A DNA stretch of 64,000 nt from Chitinophagaceae bacterium C216 (GCA_028485475.2 CP144143.1:2170001-2234000); one strand, 5' to 3'; positions 17,400-27,075 are shown, counted from the stretch's first letter. The notes: generated by a model not told the origin, from the sequence alone. Program-made: numbers and translations.

Positions 17400-18980
17400 T
17401 TAACGGGCATACAGACAACAGCTCGGCAGTCCGTCATAAACCGCCTTGGGAGCCTTGTCCAGCTCTGTATCGTGACCAACATTAGCAATAGCTTTGCTTA
17501 TGGCACTTTTTGAGGTTACTTTTGAATCGAAATCCAAATGGATAACTTTGGCATTAACATCCCAGTTTGCGGAAATCACCCCCTTGACACTTTTCGCCGC
17601 TTTCTCAATCCGGCTTTTGCACATTTCACAATTTCCTGATACTTTCAACATATCATGGGTCTTATTGACATTGGTTTGAGCATCGCCATGCTGATGTCCG
17701 GCAGCCGATGCTGCGCCATCGTTATTCATCATACTGATTTTACCTTCCAGCTGGGCACTTGCATCAACGGTGAAAGCTCCCTTGGTCACGATTTCCTCGC
17801 CATTTTCCAGCCCCGACATAACAACATATTGGTCGCCCAATGAGGGGCCCAAGACGATCTCCCGAAGTTTAAAAGCAGGCGTGGATGTATTTGGCTGTTT
17901 TACGTAAACTATGGAGCGCTTCCCTGTCCATAAAACCGCCGACTTGGGAATGACTATCTCTTTACCCTTTCCTTTCAAAGGAGCTGAAGTACGTCCTGTA
18001 GCATACATCCCTGGTTTTAGATTACGGTCTATATTATCGGCTTCAACCCTAACCTTTGCAGTTCTCGAGCTAGCATCAATGATTGGATTAATAAAGGCTA
18101 TCCGCCCTTTATATACTTTTCCGGGCACACTCTGTAAAGTATATTCCAATTGATCCCCAACTTTCAAAAAAGGTAAGTCGGTTTCATAAGCATCAAAAAT
18201 CACCCATAACTTTGAAAGGTTTGAAATAGTGTATAATACGCTTCCTTGGTTGATATAATCTCCTTGGTTTACATTTTTTGATGTGACAACACCGCTTGTA
18301 TTTGCGTATATATTTACATAAGGTGAAACGCTGTTAGATGCAAGGATTTCACTTATCTGATTTTCTGACACCTTCCATAAACGCAGCTTTTCTTTTGCAG
18401 CATCAAGCAATACCGGTTGGATATCCTGCAATTTTGCGGCTTCCAATAATTCCTGTTGTGCGGTCAGCAGATCAGGCGAATAAATCTTGGCTATCAGTTG
18501 ACCTTCTTTCACGGATTCGCCAGTAAAAGTTACGTAGAGGTTTTCAATACGTCCATTAACATGCGATGTTTGGGATTGTTGTAAACGCTCATCTACCTGA
18601 ACGGTTCCGTATAGCTGCACATCTTTGACAGCATCTTGATGACCGACAACCGAAGTCTGTATATTCGCTAATGCGATGGCCTCTTCGGACATCAGGATAG
18701 CGTCATCGTCAATCACGTCATCACCTCCTCCGGAAGATTTCAATGGGATTAAATCCATTGCACATAAAGGGCATTTACCCGGTTTGTCCATTCTGATCTG
18801 GGGGTGCATAGAGCATGTCCAAACGGTTTCACCTTCCTCGGTCACTTCCATTTCAAGATCATGACTGTGATCATGGGACGAATTCCCGCCAAATATCGCC
18901 CAGCCAAGCAGTAGTCCGGACAATAATATAACCCCGTAAGTTACCGCCTTATTTCTAAAAATATTTTTCAGTTTATTCAT
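17400..18980 (-). CDS. cusB: CusB-like periplasmic adaptor with N-terminal HMBD and C-terminal HMA domain
   Basis: A 526-residue RND adaptor. After a membrane anchor (residues 13-30) come a His patch, a heavy-metal-binding motif WTCSMHPQI...GKCPLCAMDLIP (53-79), and the barrel-sandwich and beta-barrel domains of CusB. An extra C-terminal HMA domain (about 440-510) carries GNCEMCK and ends in LPSCCLYAR. It should link the CusA-like pump to the TolC-like channel and pass Cu(I)/Ag(I). The gene follows the channel gene by 25 bases. The HMA-plus-CC tail is not part of E. coli CusB. Confidence 0.9.
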   Translation of the reverse strand: MNKLKNIFRNKAVTYGVILLSGLLLGWAIFGGNSSHDHSHDLEMEVTEEGETVWTCSMHPQIRMDKPGKCPLCAMDLIPLKSSGGGDDVIDDDAILMSEEAIALANIQTSVVGHQDAVKDVQLYGTVQVDERLQQSQTSHVNGRIENLYVTFTGESVKEGQLIAKIYSPDLLTAQQELLEAAKLQDIQPVLLDAAKEKLRLWKVSENQISEILASNSVSPYVNIYANTSGVVTSKNVNQGDYINQGSVLYTISNLSKLWVIFDAYETDLPFLKVGDQLEYTLQSVPGKVYKGRIAFINPIIDASSRTAKVRVEADNIDRNLKPGMYATGRTSAPLKGKGKEIVIPKSAVLWTGKRSIVYVKQPNTSTPAFKLREIVLGPSLGDQYVVMSGLENGEEIVTKGAFTVDASAQLEGKISMMNNDGAASAAGHQHGDAQTNVNKTHDMLKVSGNCEMCKSRIEKAAKSVKGVISANWDVNAKVIHLDFDSKVTSKSAISKAIANVGHDTELDKAPKAVYDGLPSCCLYAR

Positions 18981-19005
18981 TGCTAAGAATTTTAAAATAA
19001 TTGCA

Positions 19006-20472
19006 TTATTTATGGTCTGCTAATAATTTTTTAATTGACACAACCATCGTATTATAGTTTGCAAGGGCCTCAGCTTTCCTAAGCTGATAATCCAATAATT
19101 GCCGCTGCACCTGAATAACGTTGGTCAAGTCACTTTTGCCTGTAACGAACTCTTTTACGATCAGGTTATATGTCGTTTGGGCGAGCGTAGTTTGTTTTTC
19201 GTACAGCTCGATGGCACGCTGAGCATCATCCAGTTGGCTTTTGAGACTGTAAAACTCGCTTTTCAAAGTGTTGAAGGTGTTTTTAAAGTTCTCTTCGCTT
19301 GATTTTCGCCATAGCCTGCTTTCGTTTTGCTGGGCATTGTATTTTTTACGGAAGAGCGGCAGGCTCACTGAAACCATGGGCATGACCATATCCTTGCCGT
19401 TCATCCCGTCCATTGCCAGCATTGAATTATTCGTCTTTCCCACAACCATGTATTCCACACCGATACCAATCATAGGGTAACTCATTTTCCGATCCATTTC
19501 CGCTTTTGCCTTAAATGCCAATCCTTCTTCGGTAATCATTTCAAGCATGGGGTTGTTTGTCTCAATAACCCTCAGCGCTTCTTCCTCGCTATATAAAAAA
19601 TTCAGCTTGTGGATCTCTTGTCCCAACATTACTTCTTCATTGGCTTCCCTGTTCAGCAATGCATTGAATTTCGCTTTTTCGGCTTTGATCTGGGCATGTA
19701 AACTTTCAATGTTATTTTCAATTTCAGCGATTTCCAATTGGATACGAAGCACCTCTGACATACCCGATCCGGAGCCACCTTCCATTGCTCCCATGCCACC
19801 ACCGGACGGCATACTCATATTCTGATTAGTAGCAGGAGCTGAATTGCCTCCTCCCATACTCATCCCTCCCATACCCGATGGAGTGCTAGAGCTGGTTGTT
19901 GAGGAAGGCGTATTGCTGCTTACAACGGGTGCTGCACTTGATTGTGAGGTGCTTGAGGGCGCAGAGAATTTCCGTATTGCCAATTGTTCCAATTGCTCCA
20001 AGAGTGCTTTGTTTTCTTGGTTATTCCTCAATTGTTCATTCAATTTTTGCATCGTGTACCACTGTGTGCTGACCTGAAGGATCAGATTATTTATGGCTTC
20101 CCGATACTGTTGATATTGCATATTGGCCATATGTGTAGCCTCTGTGCGAGCTGCTTTTCTCGTGCCAAACCATGGAAACATTTGCATCAAGCTCACATTT
20201 CCAATAGAACGCCCTCCTATAATTTCCATAGGCATCGTATATGCTTCCAAGGACAATTCGGGGTCTTGGTATGCTCCGGCTTGCGGAATTTTTTCAAGGT
20301 ATGCCTCATGCGCATACTTTTGTGATTTTACACCCGGATTATTTTCGATTGCGACTTGTATATAATAGGACAGCGAATCGGTGGGGTAGTCTTGGGCTAA
20401 AGCTTGCGAAAAAATGCTTAAGCTTGTTAATACAGCCACGGTTATATACCGATTTATCTTATTCGTTTTCAT
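19006..20472 (-). CDS. cusC: TolC-family outer-membrane channel (CusC-like)
   Basis: A 488-residue TolC-type protein with a signal peptide (TVAVLTSLSIFSQALAQ) and the repeated helical-hairpin pattern of outer-membrane efflux channels. Residues 170-239 are a low-complexity insert of Ser, Thr, Gly, Met and Pro (for example GMGGMSMGGGN and NMSMPSGGGMGAM), placed between long helices. Met-rich stretches bind Cu(I) in other proteins, so this may be a metal-binding loop. The gene overlaps the end of the CusA-like gene by 14 bases, which implies translational coupling. Confidence 0.88.
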   Translation of the reverse strand: MKTNKINRYITVAVLTSLSIFSQALAQDYPTDSLSYYIQVAIENNPGVKSQKYAHEAYLEKIPQAGAYQDPELSLEAYTMPMEIIGGRSIGNVSLMQMFPWFGTRKAARTEATHMANMQYQQYREAINNLILQVSTQWYTMQKLNEQLRNNQENKALLEQLEQLAIRKFSAPSSTSQSSAAPVVSSNTPSSTTSSSTPSGMGGMSMGGGNSAPATNQNMSMPSGGGMGAMEGGSGSGMSEVLRIQLEIAEIENNIESLHAQIKAEKAKFNALLNREANEEVMLGQEIHKLNFLYSEEEALRVIETNNPMLEMITEEGLAFKAKAEMDRKMSYPMIGIGVEYMVVGKTNNSMLAMDGMNGKDMVMPMVSVSLPLFRKKYNAQQNESRLWRKSSEENFKNTFNTLKSEFYSLKSQLDDAQRAIELYEKQTTLAQTTYNLIVKEFVTGKSDLTNVIQVQRQLLDYQLRKAEALANYNTMVVSIKKLLADHK

Positions 20473-23400
20473 TCGCTATATTTTTATTATTTTTCCTATT
20501 TTCTTTTTTAGTGGCAGATTCTCTCCACCAGCATTGGAATACCGGAACCACAAACATGGTCATGGATTGGATTAGCATGCCGCCGAAAGTCGGGATGGCC
20601 ATTGGTACCATGATTTCCGCACCTTTACCGGTAGAGGTCAGGACAGGCAGTAAGGCGATCAGTGCTGTAGCAGTGGTCATCGCTGCCGGTCTGACACGCT
20701 TTAAGCCTGCGTATATGACTGCTTCCCGTATTTCATCTTTTGTTCTGGGGTTCCGTGCTTCAAATGTATCGTGGATGTATGTTCCCATTAATACACCATC
20801 ACTCGTCGCCAGTCCGAACAGGGCGATAAATCCTACCCAAACGGCAATGCTGAGATTGATGCTGTGCATCTGGAACAGATCCCTCATATTTGTCCCTCCG
20901 ACAGAGAAGTCCATAAACCAGGGCTGCCCGTAAAGCCATAATAAAATAAAGCCACCTGCAAGTGCTACAAAAACACCGGAAAAATGAATTAACGATGCTG
21001 TAACCGTTCGGAACTGAAAGTAGAGAATTACTAAAATGGCTAACAAACTCAGTGGTATAATAAGCATTAGCCTTTTTGCGGCACGCTCTTGTTGTTCATA
21101 ATTGCCAGCAAATTTATAAGTCACTCCGTTAGGCAAACTTAGTTCTCCGGATGCGATTTTTTCCTGTAAGATTTGATCGGCTTCACGGACGACTTCAACT
21201 TCAGCTTTACCGCTTATTTTGTCAAAGATGACATAGCCCAACAAAAACGTATTTTCACTTTGGATCATCTGTGCACCCTTGGCGTACTCGATGTCTACTA
21301 CATCCCCCAATGGGATCTGTGCGCCAGTGGCTGTAGGGATGATTATTTTTTTTAAAGCTTCAGGATCATCTCTCAACTCACGCGGATAGCGCAGGCGAAC
21401 CGGGAACCGTTCCCGACCTTCGACCGTGCTGGTCAATGTCATACCGCCTACGGCTGCACTGATTACTTCCTGAAGCTCGGCAACGGTAATACCGTATCTG
21501 GCCATTCTATTCCGGTTCAGATGGATTTCGATATAAGGTGCACCTACTGCACGGTCGTAAAAGACCGTAGATGGCATGATCGATGGTATGTCTTTCAAGG
21601 CAGTTTCCAATGCTTTTCCGCCCGCTTCTATCGATTCAAGGTCAGGCCCGAATACTTTTAAACCCATGGGAGCTCTCATACCGGTAGAAAGCATGACCAG
21701 CCTTGCTTCAATGGGTTGCAGTTTTGGTGCGGAAGTCAGGCCCGGCAAATGCGAAACATTGACAATCTCCTGCCAAATGTCGTCCGCCGTTTTTATCTCG
21801 GGACGCCATTGGCGGAAGAACTTGCCGCCTTTATCTATGATAAGGCTATCTCGTGGAATTTGTCTGAATCCTTGATCTATATGGTAGGTATCTCCGTTAA
21901 TCAGTTCAAAATGCCCGTCACTATTGGTTTTAAACCGCTCTCTATGACCGTCTTCGTCCAAAATATACTCAGGTATATAATTGATGGTATTTTCAAACAT
22001 TTGGGTAGGTGCCGGGTCAAGTGCAGAATTCACACGGCCCCATTTTCCTACGATAAGTTCGACTTCCGGTATGTTTTGAATACGTTTATCAAGTGTTCTG
22101 ATCAATTGCAGGTTTTGTTCAATCCCAGTATGCGGCATACTGGTGGGCATCAAAAGGAAAGAACCTTCATTGAGGCTTGGCATAAATTCCTCCCCGATAC
22201 CGGGAAATGTTTCGGTGGATTTTTGCCAGAAGGCAGTCTCCCGAAATGACTTCCAACCTATCTTTTCGAAGCCATTTGCAACAAAACCAAAACTCTTCTC
22301 TACGCCCATCCATGCTAACATTCCGAATAATAAAGTAATGATAGGGATGGCCATGAATTTCCACCGGTTGGAAAGTGACCAACGCAGGATCTGTTCATAA
22401 TAGATCACCAATGCCCATAACATTCCCAGGATGGAACCAATGGCAAAGAATACGAACACAAAGTTAAGTGTGGTGCTTGCCTGTGTGCCGAGTGGCAGCC
22501 ACTCAACCGTCAGGTAATACATCGCTACAAAAAGTGTGATAGCTACATTAACGTAGTTGGCAATTTTTTCTCCTTTCCATCTTGGTGTAAACAGGTTGTT
22601 GACTCCGATCAAAGTCAATGCGAACACCACAAAAATACCTGAATAGATCCAAAGGCCGATACCGGCTACCACCAAAACATAGTTGGCTAACCGACGTATT
22701 TTATTTCCATTTATCCGGATCGAAAAAACATAATACGCCAGTGTGGGCAATAAGATAATTCCCACTACAAACGTTGATACCAAGGCAAAGGTTTTGGTAT
22801 AAGCCAATGGACCGAACAGTTTTCCTTCCTGTGCTTCCATCATGAATACAGGCAAGAAACTGATGATAGTGGTGAGCATTGCCGTTGACAACGCTCCGGA
22901 AACTTCTGAAACCGCCCGGGAAATCAAGTTTATAAAGGCTTTTCCCCGACTATCAATTCCCTTGGCTTTTTCTTCATCCATATGCCGCAGGATACCTTCG
23001 ATAAAGACGATTCCGACATCTACCATGACCCCAATGGCAATTGCGATTCCCGAAAGAGCCACAATATTTGCCTCGACTCCCATTTGTTTCATGATGATAA
23101 AGGTCGCCAGCACACCAATGGGCAGAATACTGGATATGAGAATGGATGCTCGCAGATTGACGACCAGAACGATGACAACGATAATACAAATCAGTATTTC
23201 GTGTGCCAGCGCATTTTCTAACGTTCCGATCGTTTCCTGAATTAAACCGGAACGATCGTAAAAGGGTACAACGGTAATTTTTGAGATGGTACCATCCGCC
23301 AACGTTTTTTGAGGGAAGCCTGCCTCCATTTCTTTAATCTTTTCCTTGACATTGTTGATGACAGCCATTGGGTTTGCGCCATGTCGGGCAACCACTACGC

Positions 23401-24310
23401 CGCCGACAGCTTCAACGCCTTCCTTATCCAATCCGCCACGCCGCGTGGAAGGCCCTAAATTGACAAAACCAACATCCTTAATTTTTACAGGTACATTGTT
23501 TCGAACGGTGACCACGGCATCTTCCAAATCTTTTACACTCTTTATATACCCCAATCCACGCACCAGATATTCCGCCTTGTTTATTTCGATTGTCTCTGCA
23601 CCGATATCCAGGTTGCTGTTTTGGATAGCCGACATGATATCCATTACGGATACATTGTATGCGCGCATCGCATCTGGATTGATATCGACTTGGTATTCTT
23701 TTACGAAACCTCCGATGGAAGCTACTTCGGAAACCCCCTCCAATGCTGCCAAATTATATTTTACATAGAAATCCTGCACAGTACGCAGTTCATCCGGATC
23801 CCAGCCACCGGCAGGTTTTCCGGTCTCTGGATTTCGTCCTTCCAGTGTGTACCAGAATACCTGACCCAAAGCAGTGGCATCCGGTCCGAGTGTAGGCGTT
23901 ACGCCGGATGGTAATGTGCCGGCAGGCAATGAATTCAGTTTTTCCAGAATACGGGAACGGCTCCAATAAAACTCTACATCTTCCTCAAAAATTACATAGA
24001 GGAAGGACATTCCGAACATCGAACTGCTCCGGATCGTTTTTACGCCGGGGATGCCCAGTAAGGCGGTCGTGAGTGGATAGGTAATCTGTTCCTGTATATC
24101 TTTGGGAGACCTTCCCATCCATTCCGTAGCCACGATTTGCTGATTCTCTCCAATGTTTGGGATCGCATCGACTGGAACAGGATCACTTGGCAAAACCCCC
24201 TGATGCCAATTGAAGGGTGCTGTAATCAGCCCCCATATCAGGACAACCAGAAGTAATAAGAGTGTTATTACTCTGTTTTCCAAAAAATACTTGATTATTT
24301 TATTAAGCAT
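20459..24310 (-). CDS. cusA: CusA-type heavy-metal RND pump
   Basis: A 1283-residue inner-membrane proton-driven pump of the HME-RND family. Family markers are DAIPNIGENQQIV, GRSPKDIQEQITYPL, FGMSFLYVIFEED, GPDATALGQVFWYTLEG, the TM4 segment GVMVDVGIVFIEGIL with its proton-relay Asp, and GEEFMPSLNEGSFLLMP. At about 230 residues longer than E. coli CusA, it has extra hydrophobic helices near 535-650, a feature of many Bacteroidota members. The block has no other pump; with the adaptor and channel genes downstream it forms a complete tripartite system for Cu(I)/Ag(I). Confidence 0.92.
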   Translation of the reverse strand: MLNKIIKYFLENRVITLLLLLVVLIWGLITAPFNWHQGVLPSDPVPVDAIPNIGENQQIVATEWMGRSPKDIQEQITYPLTTALLGIPGVKTIRSSSMFGMSFLYVIFEEDVEFYWSRSRILEKLNSLPAGTLPSGVTPTLGPDATALGQVFWYTLEGRNPETGKPAGGWDPDELRTVQDFYVKYNLAALEGVSEVASIGGFVKEYQVDINPDAMRAYNVSVMDIMSAIQNSNLDIGAETIEINKAEYLVRGLGYIKSVKDLEDAVVTVRNNVPVKIKDVGFVNLGPSTRRGGLDKEGVEAVGGVVVARHGANPMAVINNVKEKIKEMEAGFPQKTLADGTISKITVVPFYDRSGLIQETIGTLENALAHEILICIIVVIVLVVNLRASILISSILPIGVLATFIIMKQMGVEANIVALSGIAIAIGVMVDVGIVFIEGILRHMDEEKAKGIDSRGKAFINLISRAVSEVSGALSTAMLTTIISFLPVFMMEAQEGKLFGPLAYTKTFALVSTFVVGIILLPTLAYYVFSIRINGNKIRRLANYVLVVAGIGLWIYSGIFVVFALTLIGVNNLFTPRWKGEKIANYVNVAITLFVAMYYLTVEWLPLGTQASTTLNFVFVFFAIGSILGMLWALVIYYEQILRWSLSNRWKFMAIPIITLLFGMLAWMGVEKSFGFVANGFEKIGWKSFRETAFWQKSTETFPGIGEEFMPSLNEGSFLLMPTSMPHTGIEQNLQLIRTLDKRIQNIPEVELIVGKWGRVNSALDPAPTQMFENTINYIPEYILDEDGHRERFKTNSDGHFELINGDTYHIDQGFRQIPRDSLIIDKGGKFFRQWRPEIKTADDIWQEIVNVSHLPGLTSAPKLQPIEARLVMLSTGMRAPMGLKVFGPDLESIEAGGKALETALKDIPSIMPSTVFYDRAVGAPYIEIHLNRNRMARYGITVAELQEVISAAVGGMTLTSTVEGRERFPVRLRYPRELRDDPEALKKIIIPTATGAQIPLGDVVDIEYAKGAQMIQSENTFLLGYVIFDKISGKAEVEVVREADQILQEKIASGELSLPNGVTYKFAGNYEQQERAAKRLMLIIPLSLLAILVILYFQFRTVTASLIHFSGVFVALAGGFILLWLYGQPWFMDFSVGGTNMRDLFQMHSINLSIAVWVGFIALFGLATSDGVLMGTYIHDTFEARNPRTKDEIREAVIYAGLKRVRPAAMTTATALIALLPVLTSTGKGAEIMVPMAIPTFGGMLIQSMTMFVVPVFQCWWRESATKKENRKNNKNIANENE

Positions 24311-24403
24311 AACATATACATTGTTTACATTTTAATATCAGATACGAGCTTACAGAAGTTGGCCCGTATCCGATATTTGAATTTCAAATCTTAATCAGAG
24401 TTT

Positions 24404-24991
24404 TTACTTCAGTTCTTCCTGAACTTCACCACATGTTAGCATATCTTCACCATAGTAAGGGTTTTTGATTTCCTTGCTATCACTCAGCCAGTATGCGCCC
24501 TTGTTGTCATCATACATCGGGCAAAAGACTTTATATAAAGGTTTGTCTGTGCCAAATGTCTTTGCTATATCGTAAAAATCCTTACTCAACATCACTAAAT
24601 GCTCTCGTTGATGAGCAATATTGCCCACGTTGTCTGAGATATGTTCTGCATGTTCTTTAATTTCCGCAGCAATATCCTCGTATGTAGTTTTGTCTTCCGC
24701 ACTGAATCCATCTGATTTGATTTTTGAAAGGGCTTCTAGCATTCCTTTGGATGCATTAGCGGCTTCTTTATCATTATCTGACGACAATGCAAATGTGAGA
24801 TGTTGGTAGTGAGAAAACAATTCAGAAAAATTGCCCTGTTCAGGGTTTTCTGTACTGTTATCTGAAGGTATTGTTTCAGTTACAGGAGCAGAAGTTTGCT
24901 CTGTACTTGCGGCTTTTTTCTCTGTATTTCCGTTACATGCTGTTAAAGCCAGTATTGAAGAGGCGATTAAGCCTAAAAATAAATGTTTCAT
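24404..24991 (-). CDS. DUF3347 lipoprotein
   Basis: About 195 residues with a lipoprotein signal (lipobox LTAC) and a helical DUF3347 domain ending in the family pattern FCPMYDDNKGAYWLSDSKEIKNPYYGEDMLTCGEV. The Cys, Met and His residues in FCPM and MLTCG look like metal ligands. DUF3347 proteins usually accompany copper efflux genes and are thought to be periplasmic copper chaperones. Start chosen at Met 24991; a Met two codons earlier is equally possible. It lies 94 bases upstream of the pump gene. Confidence 0.8.
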   Translation of the reverse strand: MKHLFLGLIASSILALTACNGNTEKKAASTEQTSAPVTETIPSDNSTENPEQGNFSELFSHYQHLTFALSSDNDKEAANASKGMLEALSKIKSDGFSAEDKTTYEDIAAEIKEHAEHISDNVGNIAHQREHLVMLSKDFYDIAKTFGTDKPLYKVFCPMYDDNKGAYWLSDSKEIKNPYYGEDMLTCGEVQEELK

Positions 24992-25015
24992 TGTCATGAT
25001 TTCTGTTTTTAATAA

Positions 25016-25441
25016 TTAAAATTGATTTATGTAATTTGTATATGTAGTATTATTTTCAAAATATGATACTTCCCCGTGGTTGCCCGTAATTGCTATTATA
25101 GCAGTCGCTTTATCTATCTGCTTTTTGGAAAATGGATCTATGGCAACGCGTGTAGAAGGATCTTTTGGAATGCGTTCTTTACACATTTGGCAACATCCGT
25201 AATATATTTTTCCTTCAAAATTTACCTCAAATTGTTTTTTGCCCATGTATTCATTGTTGACCATGCATACCTCTTCCGACGGAACTACATCGCCCATTTC
25301 AAAGGCATTGTGGTCACGGGTATTTGTATTTGAGCTTTTTGAAGTATATGTATTGTCTTACACCTTTAGTGTAGGGTTATTGTTGCATGAACTAAATATG
25401 ACTACAATAGAAGTAACGATCCCAATCAATAGACATCTCAT
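25016..25441 (-). pseudogene. metal-binding (YHS/TRASH-like) lipoprotein with premature TAA
   Basis: From ATG 25441 the frame encodes a lipoprotein signal (IVTSIVVIFSSCNNN), then a TAA at 25358-25360 (codon 28). It continues in the same frame with DHNAFEMGDVVPSEEVCMVNNEYMG, FEVNFEGKIYYGCCQMCKERI and a normal end. The EVCMVN...YYGCCQMCK pattern is a Cys-rich metal site of the TRASH/YHS kind. One base change restores the frame. Start and lipobox lie before the stop, so only an unlipidated fragment could be made by re-initiation. Confidence 0.7.
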
Positions 25442-25450
25442 AATGGCTGA

Positions 25451-26299
25451 CTAATTTAATTTTTCAACTGTACTACCACACGTTAGCATTTGTGAACCGT
25501 AATAAGGGTTTTTAATCGCATTTTCTTTGCTCAACCAATTTGCTCCTTTGCCTTTGTTCGCCATTGGGCAATGTTGATAATAAACAGGCGTTTCCTGATT
25601 TGAAACTTTTATCAGTTCGTACATATTTTTTGAAAGGCTCATAAAATGGTCTCGCTGATGTGCCACATCTTTGGTTTCAGCAATGTGTCCTGCATCAAAG
25701 GCAAGGTCTTTCATTACTTTCATCCAAACCGTATGTTCCTCGTTTGATAGTTTATTCATTTGCACAGCGTCAAGAGCGGTTAGCAATTCTTTTGCTTTAG
25801 TGGAAGTGGTGTTTGCGTCAGATTTTACCAATGCATCTTTTACCGAAAAATAGTTGTTAAAAACAGATTTCAGTTGGTTTACTTCCTGCATTTCTGTAGA
25901 TGCGGTATGACTGGAATGGTCGTGTGTTTCCGTTTTCGATTCTGCTTTTGCAACAGGTTTGTTCACACGTTCGTACTGGCAACATTCAGGTAATTTTGCA
26001 TATACATCATCAGGGGCAAGAAATTGGTCGCTGTCGTAACCTGCCAACGCAATGCGTTTCAGGATTTCATCCTGATTTGTTTTTGTACTGTCATAAGTTA
26101 GGACAGCCGTTTTAGTGTCCTTGTTCCAATCTACTTGGGCTACTTTTTTTATGTTCCCTGCTTTTTCGATAGTGCTTTTGCACATACCGCAGTTTCCGTA
26201 AATCTTTACGGTTTCTGTTTTGGCGTTTTTAATTTGAGCGTTACACGCTGTGAATGATAGCAATAGTGTAATTGCCACCAATATTTTTATTGATTTCAT
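25451..26299 (-). CDS. HMA domain fused to DUF3347
   Basis: A 282-residue secreted or lipid-anchored protein: signal with lipobox-like FTACNA, then an HMA copper-chaperone domain (YGNCGMCKSTIEKA, about residues 33-95) that ends LPECCQYER, a His-rich linker (THDHSSHTAS) and a C-terminal DUF3347 domain (YYQHCPMANKGKGANWLSKE, MLTCGS). It probably binds Cu(I) in the periplasm and passes it to the Cus system. The HMA + CC tail matches that at the end of the CusB-like adaptor in this block. The gene is 10 bases upstream of the broken lipoprotein gene. Confidence 0.82.
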   Translation of the reverse strand: MKSIKILVAITLLLSFTACNAQIKNAKTETVKIYGNCGMCKSTIEKAGNIKKVAQVDWNKDTKTAVLTYDSTKTNQDEILKRIALAGYDSDQFLAPDDVYAKLPECCQYERVNKPVAKAESKTETHDHSSHTASTEMQEVNQLKSVFNNYFSVKDALVKSDANTTSTKAKELLTALDAVQMNKLSNEEHTVWMKVMKDLAFDAGHIAETKDVAHQRDHFMSLSKNMYELIKVSNQETPVYYQHCPMANKGKGANWLSKENAIKNPYYGSQMLTCGSTVEKLN

Positions 26300-26391
26300 C
26301 TTTTTAAAATTAAATGTTTAACGAATAATAGAATTTGAAAGCAAGAAAAATGCTTTCAATAGGACACAGCTATGGCTGACAAGGTAAGAAA

Positions 26392-26763
26392 TTAGCTTAT
26401 TTTAGGCGGTTGCCAAATGGAGTGATAACCCGAAGAAAAGTATGGGTCTGAATAAAGAAAGAATTGTTTTTGAGCAACAACTAATAAATTGTATTTGAGT
26501 TCACGTGTAGAAGGAATAAAGCTAAAACTAACTGTAGGGCAATGGCAAGATGAATGTCCGCATTTGCCCCCACAATCGTCATTGTCTTTTTGGTTATGCG
26601 AACTTTTATTTTTGCAACAGTCATTTTTGTCTGTCTGTGAAGTTTTTTTGTCGCAACAAGATTTTTCGGTTTGTGTGTGAGATTTACTACAAGCATAAGT
26701 CAGTGTTGGTGTCAAAAAGAAACCAAGCAATGCTATGAGTAATATGTAAATCTGTTTTGTCAT
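26392..26763 (-). CDS. Cys/His/Lys-rich secreted protein
   Basis: A 123-residue protein with a signal peptide (MTKQIYILLIALLGFFLTPTLTYA) and a core of Cys pairs (KSCCDKK, DCCKNK, DCGGKCGHSSCHC) rich in Lys and Asp, then a short hydrophobic tail. The Cys content suggests periplasmic metal binding. I know no family name. It is the first gene of the block behind a consensus promoter, so it probably starts the copper transcript. Confidence 0.65.
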   Translation of the reverse strand: MTKQIYILLIALLGFFLTPTLTYACSKSHTQTEKSCCDKKTSQTDKNDCCKNKSSHNQKDNDDCGGKCGHSSCHCPTVSFSFIPSTRELKYNLLVVAQKQFFLYSDPYFSSGYHSIWQPPKIS

Positions 26764-26777
26764 TTATTATCTATCTG

Positions 26778-26805
26778 CAAAGGTATAAAAAATTTTCGGT
26801 GGCAA
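26778..26805 (-). promoter_or_regulatory. Bacteroidota promoter for the copper block
   Basis: On the minus strand TTG (26805-26803), a 17-base spacer and TACCTTTG (26785-26778) match the TTG-N17-23-TAnnTTTG consensus. The element is 15 bases from the start of the Cys-rich gene, giving a very short leader. Minus-strand genes follow without long gaps to 12394, so it may drive the whole block. No metal-regulator gene is present in the block. Confidence 0.65.
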
Positions 26806-27057
26806 AAAATGGCTCTTTTTTTTGTGAAGGGTTGGCTTGTGTGTTGGGGAAAACCAAATGTGCTATTTGTGCGGTTGGCCAAAAATTGTTTTTAAAAAAT
26901 TTGCGTTGGCAAAAAAAAATGGGGTAGGTCAGCGTGTCGGGTTTCTCGCTGTCCGTTAGTTTTAACGTCTATATATTGGTCGCTTTTCAAAATGGTTTGC
27001 CCTAGTGTGAATGTTCAAATTTTGGTCGTCCGTTTAATTTTAGCACTGTCGTCTGTT

Positions 27058-27072
27058 ACACTAGCCGGTAAC
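27058..27072 (-). repeat. inverted repeat copy, right
   Basis: GTTACCGGCTAGTGT on the minus strand, reading into the block. It pairs with 12175-12189 (14 of 15). It starts exactly where the hydrolase coding sequence stops matching its family. Confidence 0.6.
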
Positions 27073-27075
27073 TTT

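Larger units (their letters stand above)
12059..27075. mobile_element. 15-kb copper/silver resistance block inserted in a hydrolase gene
   Basis: Both edges are defined by the two hydrolase halves. Removing the block and one copy of a possible 2-bp duplication (TT on the plus strand) restores the hydrolase frame. Inside are ten metal-resistance genes, all on the minus strand, and no transposase, integrase or relaxase. The ends carry GTTACCGGCTRGTGT in inverted orientation (12175-12189 and 27072-27058). Intergenic DNA at both ends is rich in TTGGC/GCCAA words (12330-12385, 26800-26930), a style seen in laterally moved Bacteroidota DNA. Mobilisation in trans or loss of the enzyme gene is inferred. 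Confidence 0.75.

Noticed and set aside
3109-25441. Recoding of TAA/TAG as sense codons, suggested by several in-frame stops.
   Set aside because: Intact genes in the window end normally at both TAA and TAG, and the affected genes are all accessory; pseudogenes explain it more simply.
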